Shown piece after piece: positions 21,697-33,559 of a stretch of DNA of 64,000 bases (positions are counted from its first letter, which is position 1; the number at the start of each line of letters is the position of its first letter). The translations under genes were made by a program, and so were the position numbers. The notes beneath the pieces are model-generated. The model was not told the origin of the DNA and ran no database searches. It worked only from the letters and a program-made list of their open reading frames with translations. The DNA comes from Locusta migratoria (taxonomy: Eukaryota; Arthropoda; Insecta; Orthoptera; Acrididae), in contig CM048755.1 in NCBI GenBank assembly GCA_026315105.1, positions 759,891,301 through 759,955,300 on the forward strand, given 5' to 3'.

Positions 21697-21862
21697 TTAC
21701 ACTATAAATCAGTCAAAACTACAGGCAGTAAATTCAACTAAATACCTAGGAGTATGAATTGGAAAGAACACACAGAAAATATTGTAGGAAAAGCGAACCA
21801 AAGACTACGTTTAGTTGGCAGAACACTTAGAAGATGCAACAGTTTTACTAAAGAAACTACCT
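21697..21862 (+). mobile_element. CR1/L2-like LINE scrap
   Basis: The plus strand reads MNWKEHTENIVGKANQRLR then VGRTLRRCN, the same segment as NLNWKEH-IVGKANQRLR in the LINE at 19383-19724. Same family, opposite orientation, too short to retain catalytic motifs. Confidence 0.75.
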
Positions 21863-22950
21863 AAACCACAATTGTGCGTCCTATTGACTGCCTCCTCACT
21901 GACGGGGTGCTTATTGATGACAGATGCTATAAGGCTTATCCCTCATGCTCCCCTCCACAATGCTTTTGTCATGTACCACGACCACCTGACCACCAACTGT
22001 CGCAACCCTCCCTGCCTGTCCCCACTCTAAATCCTCCCACTTCCTCGAACAGTGGTCTACCCTCGCTCCCCTCCCACCTGTAGCAGACCCCACCCTATCT
22101 ACTCCAACTGGTGTACAGCGTGCCCCACCCCCATCACACCTGCACTCACTGTTCCTGTCTGCCCCATCGATCCAACTGTGCACACTTACAATTTCCTCTG
22201 CCTCCTTCCCACCATTGAAAACCTCGTCTGGTTCGGCACTGTGGCTCTCCAGAACATCCACTCATTTTAGCATCCACACACCATCCCACCAACAACATTT
22301 TCCAACCTGAGCCCTACACCACCTTTTCTCTGCAATCACCGCCATTTCACATTCTGACAGCAGGTCACCTTTGCATAAATTACACCCGTAACCTATTTCC
22401 TGTCTACCCCCTACCCATTCACCCCACATCTCCCCATACCATGCCCATCCTACGACCTCCTCTACTACAACGTTCGCTCCCTCCACTCCAACAAGCACCT
22501 TTTCATGAATACCCTCTCCAAACACAGCATGGATGCCTTTCTCCTCAATTCCTTCCTACAATTCCATCGTCTTGTCAGTACCTCTCCTTACCTCCTCCAC
22601 TGCACAGATGCCCCCCCCCCCTCACATGGGGCGGAATGACAATCGGCCACCTCTGTCACCCCCGTCTCGCAACAACCCCTCCTGAATTAACCTACCGAAC
22701 AGCCTTTTTTCCCTGCCTTATCGTCACTCACACCACCATGTCCGCTGCGTCTTCCTCCTCCCCTATGACTTCCTTTCACAAGTCGACAGATCCTCCACGA
22801 CCTATGTGGCTTTTGCCACCCTTAACCTTTCTTCCCAGAGCCCCGCTGAACTCCAGCCGTGTCGTCAGTTCATCACCACCTGCCTTTGGGGCGACGTCTT
22901 CTCTCTCCCAATACCCACTTGCCCCAAATATAACACCACACCTCACTTCA

Positions 22951-23144
22951 ATGTTCAAATATTTGTAATCCTAAAGGACTCAACGACTAAGGTCATCAGT
23001 CCCTAGACTTACAAACTACTTAAACTAACTTAAAGTAAAGACGACAAATACACCCATTCCCGATGGAGGAGTCAAACCTCCGACGGGGAACGGTCGCGCG
23101 CACCGCAGCAAGGTGCCTTAGTGCGCTTGGTTATTCCGCTGTGG
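22951..23144 (-). repeat. SINE B in the Jockey-like LINE
   Basis: Minus-strand copy: 3' end ATGTTCAAATATTTG on the left, box B region GTCAAACCTCCGAC, tRNA head ending GCTGTGGG. It lies between endonuclease blocks. No clear target duplication seen. Confidence 0.82.
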
Positions 23145-24275
23145 GCCCCTGATGTCACCCTGGCATCTACAAACCTCATCGAGCACATCATGGCGGATGT
23201 CCTTGACCTGACAGGCAGTGACCACGCCTCAGTCCTAATCACCATCGACTCCACCGTCGCCTAGCCTCTCTCTCTCCGACCTGAACCCCATCTCAAATTA
23301 GTCTGTGACTACTCGCGCACCAACAGGTACGCCTACAGCATTCCATCCATATTTCAGTCACAAGATACCATCTCCCCCTACCCACCCCTGTTGACATAGA
23401 CTATGCCTCTTCCTTCTTCCACCAGACCGTACTGACACTGTCCAAGTCCACAGCCCCACCAAAGCCATTCACCACACCACCCCACCTCCCTCCTCAGGCC
23501 ATCCCTCTCATAGAATCCCGCCACCTTTACCGATCCTTTTTACGCACTGGTGACCGAGACATACTTTAAAGCCAATGGTAACTGCGACATATCAGAAACG
23601 TCTTGACCGCAAAAAGACGCTGGGCCTGGTGTCAGACATGCACCCATCTTAAAGCCACGCTCAAAACCAATCCTCCAAGTACTGGTAGGCCACCCAACGC
23701 CTTACTGGCAATTATCCTGCCCCCAACTACCGTTTGATTCACAATGACCATCCTTTTCTTGACAAATCTAGCAAGGTACAACACTTTGCCTCCTACCTCT
23801 CCGACTTCTTCTCCATCCCCAATAACACCCACGTTGATTACCACCTCTTTCCCACTCTCTGCGAGTGTATTGATTCCTCTACTCGCCCACTCAACCCCAG
23901 CTTCCAGTACTTGGACCACATCCCGCCCTCAGAATTACAATCAACACTTCCATAATTGCCCCTGACATTCAACTGACACTGCACAAAACTACATCACCGC
24001 CCCTAGCCACGACCGCCTCACCTACTGTCTCCTCTTCACCTGCCTGCTCTCTTTCAATACCGCCCTCGCCCCCCTCTTCAATGTTATCCTTTACACCGAC
24101 ATCTTCCCCAACCTGTGGAAAACCTCCTGCTTCCTAATGTTTCCCAGACCCAACAAGCCCCCATTCGCTACCTCGTCCAACCGTCCCACCAGTGTTCAGT
24201 AAGGCCCTGGAAACCATTCTGTTCCACTGCATTCATCAACACCAGCTCTTTCCCCTCTCCCAATGTGGCTTCCAA

Positions 24276-24790
24276 CTGTGGTGTCGCACAAGTCTAAAGT
24301 GCGCGCCACGTACTTTCGCCGCGTGCCGCCATGCACGCAAGGCGCGGCGTTCTTACGACGTCAGCCACGAGCGCCCTCTGCTGCAACTCCGCTCGTGGCC
24401 ACGACTGCTGCATCGGCCACTTGCGAATCAGACAGGCCCCAGTTAAGACTTGGATATCGGATAGGCACTAGGAATCATCCGTAGGCAGGCCTCTATCTAA
24501 ACTATGTATCAGCATTCTGCAGTCAAGAACTATGTGAAAGTTAAGTATTACTAAGTCTCTATGAAATATATATATCGTTCTAATTTACTCCAGTGTTTCT
24601 AGTTTCTGCTGTCCCACTGGCTGCTCACCTCCGTACCTGCACACGCGTGCATCCTTTATTCCTGTGTCGGTGTCTTTCTCGCTACTCGGCCACCGACACC
24701 CAGAGCATCCGGCGGAAACGAGACACAAAAGTGGCGACGAGGCTGGGACACAAAAGTGGCGACGAGGATGGGATACAAAACCAATCTTCC
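24276..24790 (+). other. LTR-like insert with a duplicated primer-binding-like motif
   Basis: GC-rich block starting TGTGGTGTCGCACAAG that interrupts the Jockey-like RT. Near its right end, after CCACCGACACC, stands GTGGCGACGAGG twice (24731-24742 and 24756-24767, 25-bp period). TGGCGAC-type motifs just after an LTR are typical primer-binding sites. No second LTR or target duplication was found, so the boundaries and the LTR call are tentative. Confidence 0.38.
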
Positions 24791-25140
24791 TTCTCCTCGC
24801 CATCTCCTCTCTGTAAAACTCCTGTCGCTCCGCCATATTCGTTTCCCATGACATAGAAAAAGCCTACGACCTTGTATAGCATCAAGGTCCCCTTTTCCAG
24901 TTCCAGACCAATGTCCTCCCTATTAAATACCTCCGCTTCACTGCTTCTTTGCTCTCCCACCACCCATCCTACGTCACTGTCTACAACTACAACTCACACC
25001 TGTTTTACTCCGTCCCGTCGCCCCTCCTTTATTCCGCTGATATGCCACAACCCCAGCCTCCCGTCCAGCTCCTTCAGTAGGCTGACGATACTGCCTTCCT
25101 AGCTCTGGCCTACTCCTGGCCCAATCACAAGTAACTCCTC

Positions 25141-26247
25141 CAATCTGTTCCAGATAAAAGAATCGTTGTGTTAAGTAGAGAATAAGCGGAGAAAATCCGG
25201 TGTGGAAATGGAACTCTTCTTACGAATGAAACAAATGTCAGCTATTCAAACAACTGAACATAGCTTGCGATGAAATAGGAAGCACAAGAGGCGAAATTGT
25301 TTCAAGCTTTATTTACTTCACTCCGAGACAAAAGTGACAATGCATATGAAAGACCTGCCCTGGGTTGAAACATAAGATTCGTAACGGTAATTGCTAGACT
25401 CTTAAATATGAATACAGTGTTTCTGTAAATATCCCTTCCTGTTTGCAATTTTTACTTTGACCAAAGTCTACCGAAGAAAATACAAGAACTGCGTTACACG
25501 GATGAATACAGGGATGGAGAAGGTGGCCGATTGTATTGCCAGACGTCTGCTGTAGAGGCACATCTTCTACCAAACAGTGGGGTGGTGATAATTCCCAGCG
25601 AAGAAAAGGTCATAAAATTCGCAAACTCTGCGGTTAAGCACTGGATGGAAAATCCTAGTATAAAAATTGAAATGGGAAATATATGTGGTGTCTGCAGCTA
25701 TTACCATTTAAGACATTAGCTGCCAGCGCGCATTGTCTTGAATCAATGAGGAAAGTTATAAATTTAAACCTCATCAGGAACTGATCCCAGGTCTCCTGAT
25801 AACAAGACAGTTGCACAAACAACTGCGACATTCTTTTCCTCGTTCTTCGGGTAGTTTGAACCGCTGCAGATGTGTGTTGGCTGTTGATCGTACAGTTGTT
25901 GGCACAGTTTGTAATTAGAGTGAGCAGTCAGCCCTCTCACCGAACACGCCAAGGCACCGCGCCGGCAATGTAACCATTTCGACTGCACGGACAAGCCTCC
26001 CACCACATACGACAGTTCAACACTACTAACATAGTCATCTGGACCGTTTCACTCATTACAGACGGAGATTCACAGGGAGTGGTGTGCATTCACTCTGAAG
26101 AAAGGATCATTGGGCGTCTTCGCTTTGTGTATACAAATGCATCAACTTGAAAATTTGCATCTAGTGGGAGGCGAGCTAGGGTATTCTGTGCACTCGTGGT
26201 GATCGCAGTGTCCCAATTCTCTTTCTTTTTCTTACATTGAGGACTAG
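25141..26247. other. Unassigned sequence
   Basis: Contains a 62-codon frame at 25531-25719 without recognisable features. The right part may be the decayed 5' end of the adjacent Tc1. Confidence 0.3.
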
Positions 26248-27030
26248 TTGCCATTTTTCGCACCAACCATCTGCACGAACAGTTCGTCGACGTTTGCAGC
26301 AGCATGGAATGTCAGCTCGGGGACCATGGCTGCGGTTACCCTTGACGTTGCATCACAGACAGGAGCTCCGGCGATGGTGTACGCATCGATGAACCTGGGT
26401 GCACGAATGGCAAAACGTCATTTTTTCGGATGAATCCAGGTTCTGTTTACAGCATCATAATGGTGGCATCCGTGTTTGGCGACATCGCGGTGAACGCACA
26501 TTGGAAGCGTGTATTCGTCATCGCCATACTGGCGTATCCCCCGGCGTGATGGTATGGGGTGCCATTGGTTACACGTCTCGGTCACCTCTTGTTCAACGGC
26601 ACTTTGAACAGTGACCGTTACATTACAGATGTGTTAGACCCGTGGGTCTACCCTTCATTCGATTCCTGCGAAACCCTACATTTCAGCAGGATAATGCACT
26701 ACCGCATGTTTAAGGTCCTGTACGGGCCTTTCTGGATACGGAAAATGTTCGACTGCTGCCCTGGCCAGCACATTCTCCAGATCTCTCGCCAATTGAAAAC
26801 GTCTGGACAATGGTGGCCGAGCAACTGGCTCGTCACAATACGCCAGTCACTACTCTTGAACTGTGGTATTGTGTTGAAGCTGTATGGGCATCTGTGCCTG
26901 TACACGCCAACCAAGCTCTGTTTGACTCAATACCTAGGCGTATCAGGGCCGTTATTACGACCAGACGTGGTGGTTCTGGGTACTGATTTCTCAGGATCTA
27001 TGCACCCAAAATGCGTGAAAATGTAATCAC
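26248..27030 (+). pseudogene. Tc1-like transposase relic, left part
   Basis: The plus strand shows the Tc1 catalytic block with intact F-S-D-E-S-R-F-C-L-Q (26427-26456), then GGIRVWRHRGERTLE and SPGVMVWGAIGYT (to about 26575). In shifted frames it continues with TLNSDRYITDVLDPWVYPS and more C-terminal sequence up to 27030. At least two frameshifts break it. An RTE LINE is inserted at its 3' end, and the remainder is at 30390-30480. Confidence 0.82.
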
Positions 27031-27041
27031 ATATCTTTTCT

Positions 27042-29364
27042 GTTGTTTTTGAGGTCTTCAGTCCGCAGAATGGTTTGATGCAGCTCTCCACGCTACCCTG
27101 TCCTGTGCAAATCCTTTCATCTGAGAATACGTTCGGCAACCTACATCCTTTTGAATCTGCTTACTGTATTCGTCCCTCGGTCTCCCTCTACGATTTTTAC
27201 TCCACAAACTTTCTTCTAATGCTAAGCTCACAGTTCCTTGATGTCTCAGAATGTGTCCAACCAATCTATCCCTTCTCTTACTCAGGAAATGCCAGAAAAT
27301 CTTTTTCTCCCTGATTCGGTTAAGCACCTCCTCATTAGTTACGCTTCTATCATCTTTTTATCTGAACTCCTTATTGTCCACGTTTCACTCCCATACTGTG
27401 CTACACTCCAGATAAATGCTTTAAAAAGGACTTCCTAACATTTAAATCAATATTGGATGTTAACAAGCTTCGCTTCTTTAGAAACGCCTTTCTTCCCATA
27501 GCCATTCTGCATTTTACGTCTTCTTTACTTCGGCCATCAGCAGTTATCTTGCTACCAAAATAACAAAAGTCATCTACTACTTTTATTGTTTCATTACGTA
27601 TTCTAATTTCTTCAGCATCACCAGATTTTCTGACATTAAATTCCATTACCTTTGTTTTACTCTTGTTAATGTTCATCTTATATATTCCTTTCGAGAGACT
27701 GTCCATTCCATTCAGTTGCTCTTCCAGATCCTTTGCGGTCTCTGAGAGAATTACTATGTCATCGGCAAACCGCAATGTTTTTATTTCTTCTCCCTGAACT
27801 TTAATTCCCTCTCCAAATTTCTCCTTCCATTCATTCACTGCTTGTTCAATGTACAGATTGAACCACATTGGGGAAAGGCTACAACCCTGTCTTACTCCCT
27901 TCCCAACCTCTTGCCCTTCGACTCTAATAACTGCTGTGTGGTTTTTGTATAGGTTGAATATAACTCTTCCCTCCCTATATTTTACCCCTGCTACCTTCAG
28001 AATTTGGAAGAGTGTATTCTAATCGACATTGTTAAAAGCTTTCTCCAAATCGACAAACGCTAAAAACGTAGGTTTCCCTTTCCTTAACTTATCTTCTAAG
28101 ATAAGTCGTAATGTGAGTATTGCCTCCCGTGTTCCTAAATTTCTGCTAAATCCTGACTGATCTTCCCCGAGGTCGGATTCCATAAGTTATTCCATTCGTC
28201 TGTAAATAATTCGTGTTAGTGTTTTGCAACCATGACTTATTAAACTGATAGTTCTGTAACTTTCACACTTGTCTGCACTTGCTTTCTTTGGAACTGGAAT
28301 TATGATATTCTTCTTGAAGTCGGAGGGTATTTCCCCTGTCTCATACATCTTGCATACTAGGTGATACAATTTTTTCACGACTGGCTCTCCTAACGATATC
28401 AGCAGTTCAGACGGAATATCATCTATTGCAGGGGCCTTGTTTCGACTCAGGTCCTTCAGTGCTCTGTCAAATTCTTCTCGCAGTATCATTTCTCCTATCT
28501 GATCTTCCTCCACTTCGTCTTCCATTTCTAGAATACTACCTTCAAGTTTATTTCCTTTGTATAGGCCCTCTATATATTCATTCCACAGTTCAGCATTCCC
28601 CTGTTTGCTTAGTACTGGTTTTCCGTCTGAGTCTGAGTCTCCAAATATCTCTTATTTTCCTGTAGGCGGTATCCATCTCTCGCCTACTTATGCATTCTTC
28701 TACGGTTCTGCATTTGTCCTCTAGCCACTCCTGCTTGGCCAGTCTGCACTTCCTGTCAATCTCATTTTTCAGACGTTTGTACTCCCTTTTTCCTGTTTCA
28801 CTTGTTGAATTTTTATATTCTCCTCTCATCAATTAAGTTCAGTATATCGTGTGTAATCCAGGGATTTCTATTAGGCCTTGTCCTTCTGTCTATATGATTC
28901 TCTGCTGCCTTCACTACCCTATCTCTCAGAGCTACTCATTCTTCTTCTACTGTATTACTTTCCCCCGTTCCAGCCAATCCTTGCCTAATGCCCCCTCTGA
29001 AACTCTCAACCACCTCTGGTTCCTTCAATTTGTCCAGGTTCCATCTCCTAACCTTTCTACCTTTCTGCAGTCTCTTAAGTGTTAATCTGCAGTTCATAAC
29101 CAATAAGTTATGGTCGAAGTCTATATCTGCCCCTGGATATGTCTTATAGTTTAGAACCTGGTTTCTAAATTTATTCCTTACCATTATTACGTCAATCTGG
29201 TACCTTCCCTTGTCTCCTAGTCTCTTCCACGTATACAGCCTTCTTTCATGATGATTAAACCAAGTGTTGCTGATCATTCTACCAATCAATCTATCGGACC
29301 AAACTGCGTGGCCATCAGTCCGTAGCTTACAAACTACTTAAACCTAGGTAAACTAACCTACGGA

Positions 29365-29407
<43 letters not shown>

Positions 29408-30378
29408 ATGCCCCAGGGAGGACTCGAACCTCCACGGCGAGCAACCGCGCGCTCCGCAGCGAGGTGCTTTAGACCGCTCAGCTACTCCACCGCGGCTCTT
29501 TTTCCTACTACCGAGTTCCAGTCCCCCATCACAATCAAGTTTTCGTTTCCCTTAACTTTATGAATGATTTCTTTTATCTCCTCATACATTTTTTTCGACA
29601 TCCTCATCATTGGCCTTGATAGTTGGCATATAAACTTGCACTACTGTGGTCGGTGTTGGCTTCGTGTCTATCTTTACTACGATAATACGTTCACTATACT
29701 GTTCATAGTAACTTACCCGCATTCCTATTTTCTTATTCATTATTCATTATCAGACCTACCCCTGCGTTACCACCAACTGATTTTGTACTGATAACCCTGT
29801 ACTCACCTGACCAGAAATCCTGTTCATCGTGCCACCGAACTTCACTAATCCCTACCATATCTAACTTTAACCTAGCAATTTCTCTTTTCAAATTTTCTAA
29901 CTTACCTACACGATTAAGGGTTAGAACATTCCACGCTCCGACCCGTAGAATGCCTGTTTTGTTTTTCTTGAAGACGACATCCTCCTGAGTAGTCCCCGCC
30001 CGGAGATCCGAATGGGGGACTATTTTACCTCCGGAATATTTTACCCAAGAAGACGACATCATCTTATATTCATACAGTAGAGCTGCATGTCCTCGGGAGA
30101 AGTAACGACTGTTGTTTCCCCCTTGCTTTCAGCCGTTCACAGTAACTGTTTGGCAAAGCCATGTTAGCTGATGTTACAAGGCCAGCTCAGTCAATCACCC
30201 AGACTGTTGCCCCTGTAACTAATGAAAATGGCTGCTGCCCCTCTTCAGGAACCACACGTTTGTCTGGCCTCTCCACAGATACCATTCCACTGTGGTTGCA
30301 CCTATGGTACGGCTATCTGCATCGTTGAGGCACCGCAAGCCACCCCACCTCGGCAATGCCTGTGGTTCATGGGGGTGG
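27042..30378 (-). mobile_element. RTE LINE, full-length but inactivated copy
   Basis: Same family as the intact copy at 51741, aligned end to end including the 5' region around 30060-30378. Target duplication ATATCTTTTCT (27031-27041) and ATATCATTTCT (30379-30389), one mismatch. Coding fragments on the minus strand, in order: EN start (30062-29733, ILRVGAWNVLTLNRVGKLE), EN end (29289-28936, GADIDFDHNLLVMN with SDH changed to FDH), linker (28832-28590), RT (28525-28187 and 27868-27401 with LRFADDIVIL), C-terminus (27327-27058). Several frameshifts and a SINE B at 29291-29496 inactivate it. Confidence 0.93.
29291..29496 (-). repeat. SINE B with expanded CA tract, inside RTE
   Basis: Minus strand: body CTGCGTGGCCATCAGTCCG, a (CA)n run at 29366-29404, box B region GGACTCGAACCTCC, tRNA head ending CTCCACCGCGGC. 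It splits the endonuclease region. Confidence 0.9.
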
Positions 30379-30389
30379 ATATCATTTCT

Positions 30390-30480
30390 AGTAAAATAAA
30401 TTTGTCCAATGAATACCCGTTTATCATCTGCATTTCTTCTTGGTGTAGCAATTGTAATGGTAAGTAGTGTAATTTACAGT
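30390..30480 (+). mobile_element. Tc1-like relic, 3' terminal part
   Basis: After the RTE duplication, AATAAATTTGTCCAATGAAT and TTCTTGGTGTAGCAATTGTA lead to a TAGTGTA-like end. I recognise this as the 3' non-coding end and TIR of the Tc1 family present on the left. No matching 5' TIR was found. Confidence 0.6.
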
Positions 30481-30504
30481 ACACTCGTTTCACCAATGCT
30501 TCGA

Positions 30505-30862
30505 TAATGCTCCTCATTCTGGGATCCATACTATATAGGATTGATGGTGAAATAGGAAGAAAAGAGCAGCACGTTTCGTTGCAGTTCCATTTAGTAAGCG
30601 CGAAAGCGTCGCTGAGGTATTCAGCCGACGCGAGTGGCCCACGCTAGCAGGAGAGGTCACGATATCGTCTACCGTTCAAGTATCAAGTGCCTAAATTAAT
30701 AAAAAATTGCTTCGTCTTTCGTATACCTCACGAAAGAGTGATTCGAGTTCACACAGAGCCTAACTAGCAATCCATTCGCGAATGGAAGAGGAATAGAGGA
30801 ATGGCCACTGGTACAGAGTACCCTCCGTCAAACATCGGCGGTACCTTTCGGAGAGTAGGTGG
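30505..30862 (+). mobile_element. CR1/L2-like LINE, 3' end fragment
   Basis: The plus strand holds the C-terminal coding end (AARFVAVPFSKRESVAEVF in part, then REWPTL) and the 3' region including GTACCCTCCGTCAAACA before TAGGTGG. It matches the 3' end of the LINE family seen reversed at 19101-20415. Frameshifted and short. Confidence 0.6.
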
Positions 30863-31340
30863 ATTGAAAAATTGTCACATATCATTACATCGTTCGTACT
30901 ATGCTAGATACATGCAAATGACGTTTACTATCATTTTTTAATATCAGTACAGATAATAAGCAACAAAGTACGAGGATGTGTCATTTTAAAAATGTCATAG
31001 GTCAGATATATAACCTGCATGGTGAATCATGTAAACTCTTTTTTAAGTGCGATAAAATATGTCCTGGGAGTTTTATGGACACACGTACAAAACAGACTAC
31101 TTTCGGTCACATTATAATGAAAATTAAACATACCTTTCAGAAGCAATAATAAGGACAGCTGAAAACTAGGATTTACGCTAGTGTACATGCATGTACTTTC
31201 AGGCAAGCTGCGTGTGTCATTCGTGAGAGAACGTTTAGACGACTCACGGAACAGCCAGTATCGACTTATTATTGCCTGTTCGTATTGTTGTTGTTGTGGC
31301 TTGGTGCCCTACTCTTAAGTTGTGCCAGGCTCATCATCTC
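30863..31340. other. Unassigned AT-rich sequence
   Basis: No gene or repeat recognised. Confidence 0.3.
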
Positions 31341-31500
31341 CGTCCGGGCAAGGTAGCGCACCAGAAACACGCTGGACTCGCATTCCAGAGGTCAGACCCG
31401 CCTGTCATCACCTGGCGCGATGGCTCCTGTCAAAAGTCGAACCCATTCTTATCTGACAACAATGTTGTCCATGTTAAACCCTAATCCTTCCTCATCACTC
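31341..31500 (+). repeat. SINE C (third tRNA-derived family), decayed
   Basis: The plus strand has GCAAGGTAGCGCACCAG (box A-like), CACGCTGGACTCGCATTCCA (anticodon-arm-like) and GATGGCTCCTGTCAAAAG in its body. The layout resembles another tRNA-derived SINE common in orthopteroid insects and differs from SINE A and B here. Box B is eroded. Confidence 0.5.
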
Positions 31501-31593
31501 ATCGGTGAGTAATAACACCAACTCACGTCCATTTGAAGCTGCTTACTGTACTTGTCTCATCCTCTTCCTCTGCGATTTCTACTCTCGTCGTCG

Positions 31594-31651
<58 letters not shown>
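31594..31651. repeat. (TC)n(AC)n microsatellite
   Basis: About 20 bp of TC units followed by about 38 bp of AC units, within the old RTE copy. Confidence 0.97.
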
Positions 31652-31652
<1 letters not shown>

Positions 31653-31999
31653 TACCTTCAATACTACACTGAAGATTACTTGATGACTCAGGATGTGTAC
31701 TATAAATCTGTCTCTTCTCTTTTTCTCGTCCATTCTATTCAGTACATCTTACGCACCCAGTCTTCAGCATTCTTCTGTAGCGCCACATTCCCAAAGTTTC
31801 TATTCTTTACCTTTCTGAACTGATTATCGTCCATGTTTCACTACCGTACAACGCTACACCCCAGAAAAATTCTATCACATAAGGCTTTCTAATGTTCGAT
31901 GTCAACGAATTTCTCTTCTTCAGTATTTCTTTTCTTCCCATTTCTATTCTGCAAATCTTCTCTCCTTCGTCCACCTGTTATTTTACTGCCCAAATAAAA

Positions 32000-32197
32000 A
32001 TTGAATGTTCAAATGTTTGTTAAGCTTAAGGGACTTAGCTGCGGGGTCATCAGTCCCTATTCTTACAGATTACTTATGAACTACCTTATACTAAAGACGA
32101 CACAAACATCTATGCCCGACGGGGTATTCGAGCCCCCGACCGTAGCGGCAGTTCAGACTGACTTGCGCGCCGCAGACCTCGGCCACCGCGGCCGGCT
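32000..32197 (-). repeat. SINE A, full-length
   Basis: Minus strand, complete with head (CCACCGCGGCCGG). Perfect 10-bp duplication CCAAATAAAA at 31990-31999 and 32198-32207, in RTE sequence. Confidence 0.95.
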
Positions 32198-33466
32198 CCA
32201 AATAAAACTCATCTACTCCTTTTACTGCCTCGTTTCCTAATCTAATTCCTTCAGCATTACCTGATTTAATTCGACTACATTCTATGACGCTTGTTTATGT
32301 TCATCTCATACCCTCATTTCAAAAGGCTGTTCATTCCTTTCAGTTTTTCTTCCAGGTCTTTTGCTATCTCTGAGAGAATTACAATATTATCGGCAAACCG
32401 TAAAACCTTTATTTCTTCTCCGTGAACAGTAATTCCTTTTAAAAATTTATCCTTGCCTTCCATCATATCTTGCTCAATGTACACATTAAATAACGTAGGG
32501 GAAAGACTTTAATCGTCTCTTTTTAAGTTTCGAACTACTGCTTTACTTTCTTGCCCTTCAACTCTTAAAACTGCTGTCTGATTTATGTACAAATTCGTTC
32601 CCTTTACTTTAGCCCTGCTACCTTCATAAATTGAAAGAGCGTATTCCTGTAATCGTTGACAAGAGCTATAAAGGTATGTTTATTTTTCCTTAACCTATCT
32701 TCTAAGATAATTCGTAAGGTGAGTAGTGGCTACACCTCTTCTAAATGTACATTGCTCTCCCGCACAGTCGACGTCTACCAGTTATTCTATTGGTCTGTAA
32801 ATAATTCGTGTTAGTAGTTACCAACCATGGACTATTAAACTTGTAGACTTGTAATATTTACACCTGTCTACATTTGCTTTCTTTGGAATTGGAATTGTTA
32901 TATTTTACTTGACTTGGGACTGTTTCATACATCTTGCACACCAGGTGGAGTAGTTTCTCTTCCAAAGACATAATTTGCTGTGAGGGAATGTCATATACTC
33001 CAGGGACCTTATTTCAACATAAATTTTCAGTGCTATATCAAATTCTTCTCGCAGTATCGTATCTCGTATCTCATCTTCGTGTACTACCTCTTTCCTGTCT
33101 ACAATCCTGACGTCAAGTTCATTTACCTTGTATAGCCCCATCCACCCATCAGCTTTCCGTTCTTTACGTGTTACTAGTTTTTCGCTGAGGTCTTGACTGG
33201 GATACAGTTACTTTTCTTTACTCCAAACGTCTGTTTGATTTTTATGCAGGCTTTATGTAGACATTCTTATACAGACTTGCGTTTGTCCTCTTCTAACTCC
33301 TGTTGAGCCGTTTTGCATTACCTGTCATCCTCATTTTTAGCCAACTGTATTCGTTGCATTTTATATTTTCTTCTTTAATCAATTAAATGCAGTATTTGCG
33401 CTGATTTACAGAAGTCTCTGCTAGGCCTTTTTTTCCTGCATATTTGGCCCTCTGCTGCTTTCACGA

Positions 33467-33559
33467 TTTTTACGTGGCACAGCCCCCAGTCTTTGACTTT
33501 TGCTTGCTAGCGGCAACTTCGTGTTCCTACATACTGCGCAAGCCACTTGACATTGTGCT
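33467..33559. other. Junction between two LINE fragments
   Basis: Short spacer with no recognised feature. Confidence 0.3.

Larger units (their letters stand above)
21863..25140 (+). mobile_element. Jockey-like LINE, decayed, with two inserts
   Basis: Plus strand. A proline-rich ORF1-like stretch (21870-22270) precedes an endonuclease start YDLLYYNVRSLHSNK (about 22452). The endonuclease end TGSDHASVLITIDS (about 23212-23250) holds the catalytic S-D-H. Next comes a linker with RRWAWCQTC (about 23615). The RT has FHDIEKAYD (about 24845; motif A) and ADDTAFLAL (25081-25107; motif C Asp pair intact). Stops and frameshifts are frequent. A SINE B (22951-23144) and an LTR-like insert (about 24276-24790) split it. 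Coding sense is inferred from motif order. Confidence 0.78.
31509..33466 (-). mobile_element. RTE LINE, old fragment
   Basis: Aligns with 51820-53700 of the intact RTE in the same orientation, covering the C-terminus, RT and linker, but with many substitutions and indels. GAATTACAATATTATCGGCA at 32377 corresponds to the FADD region, with the Asp codons altered. One readable piece (33141-32905) keeps DTILREEFDIAL. A CT/CA microsatellite (31594-31651) and a SINE A (32000-32197) lie inside. It is more diverged than the copy at 27042, so older. Confidence 0.85.

Noticed and set aside
21057..21707. 216-codon plus-strand frame
   Set aside because: It starts inside the mariner right end and runs into LINE-like sequence; the composition changes along it, so it is a chance frame across a junction.
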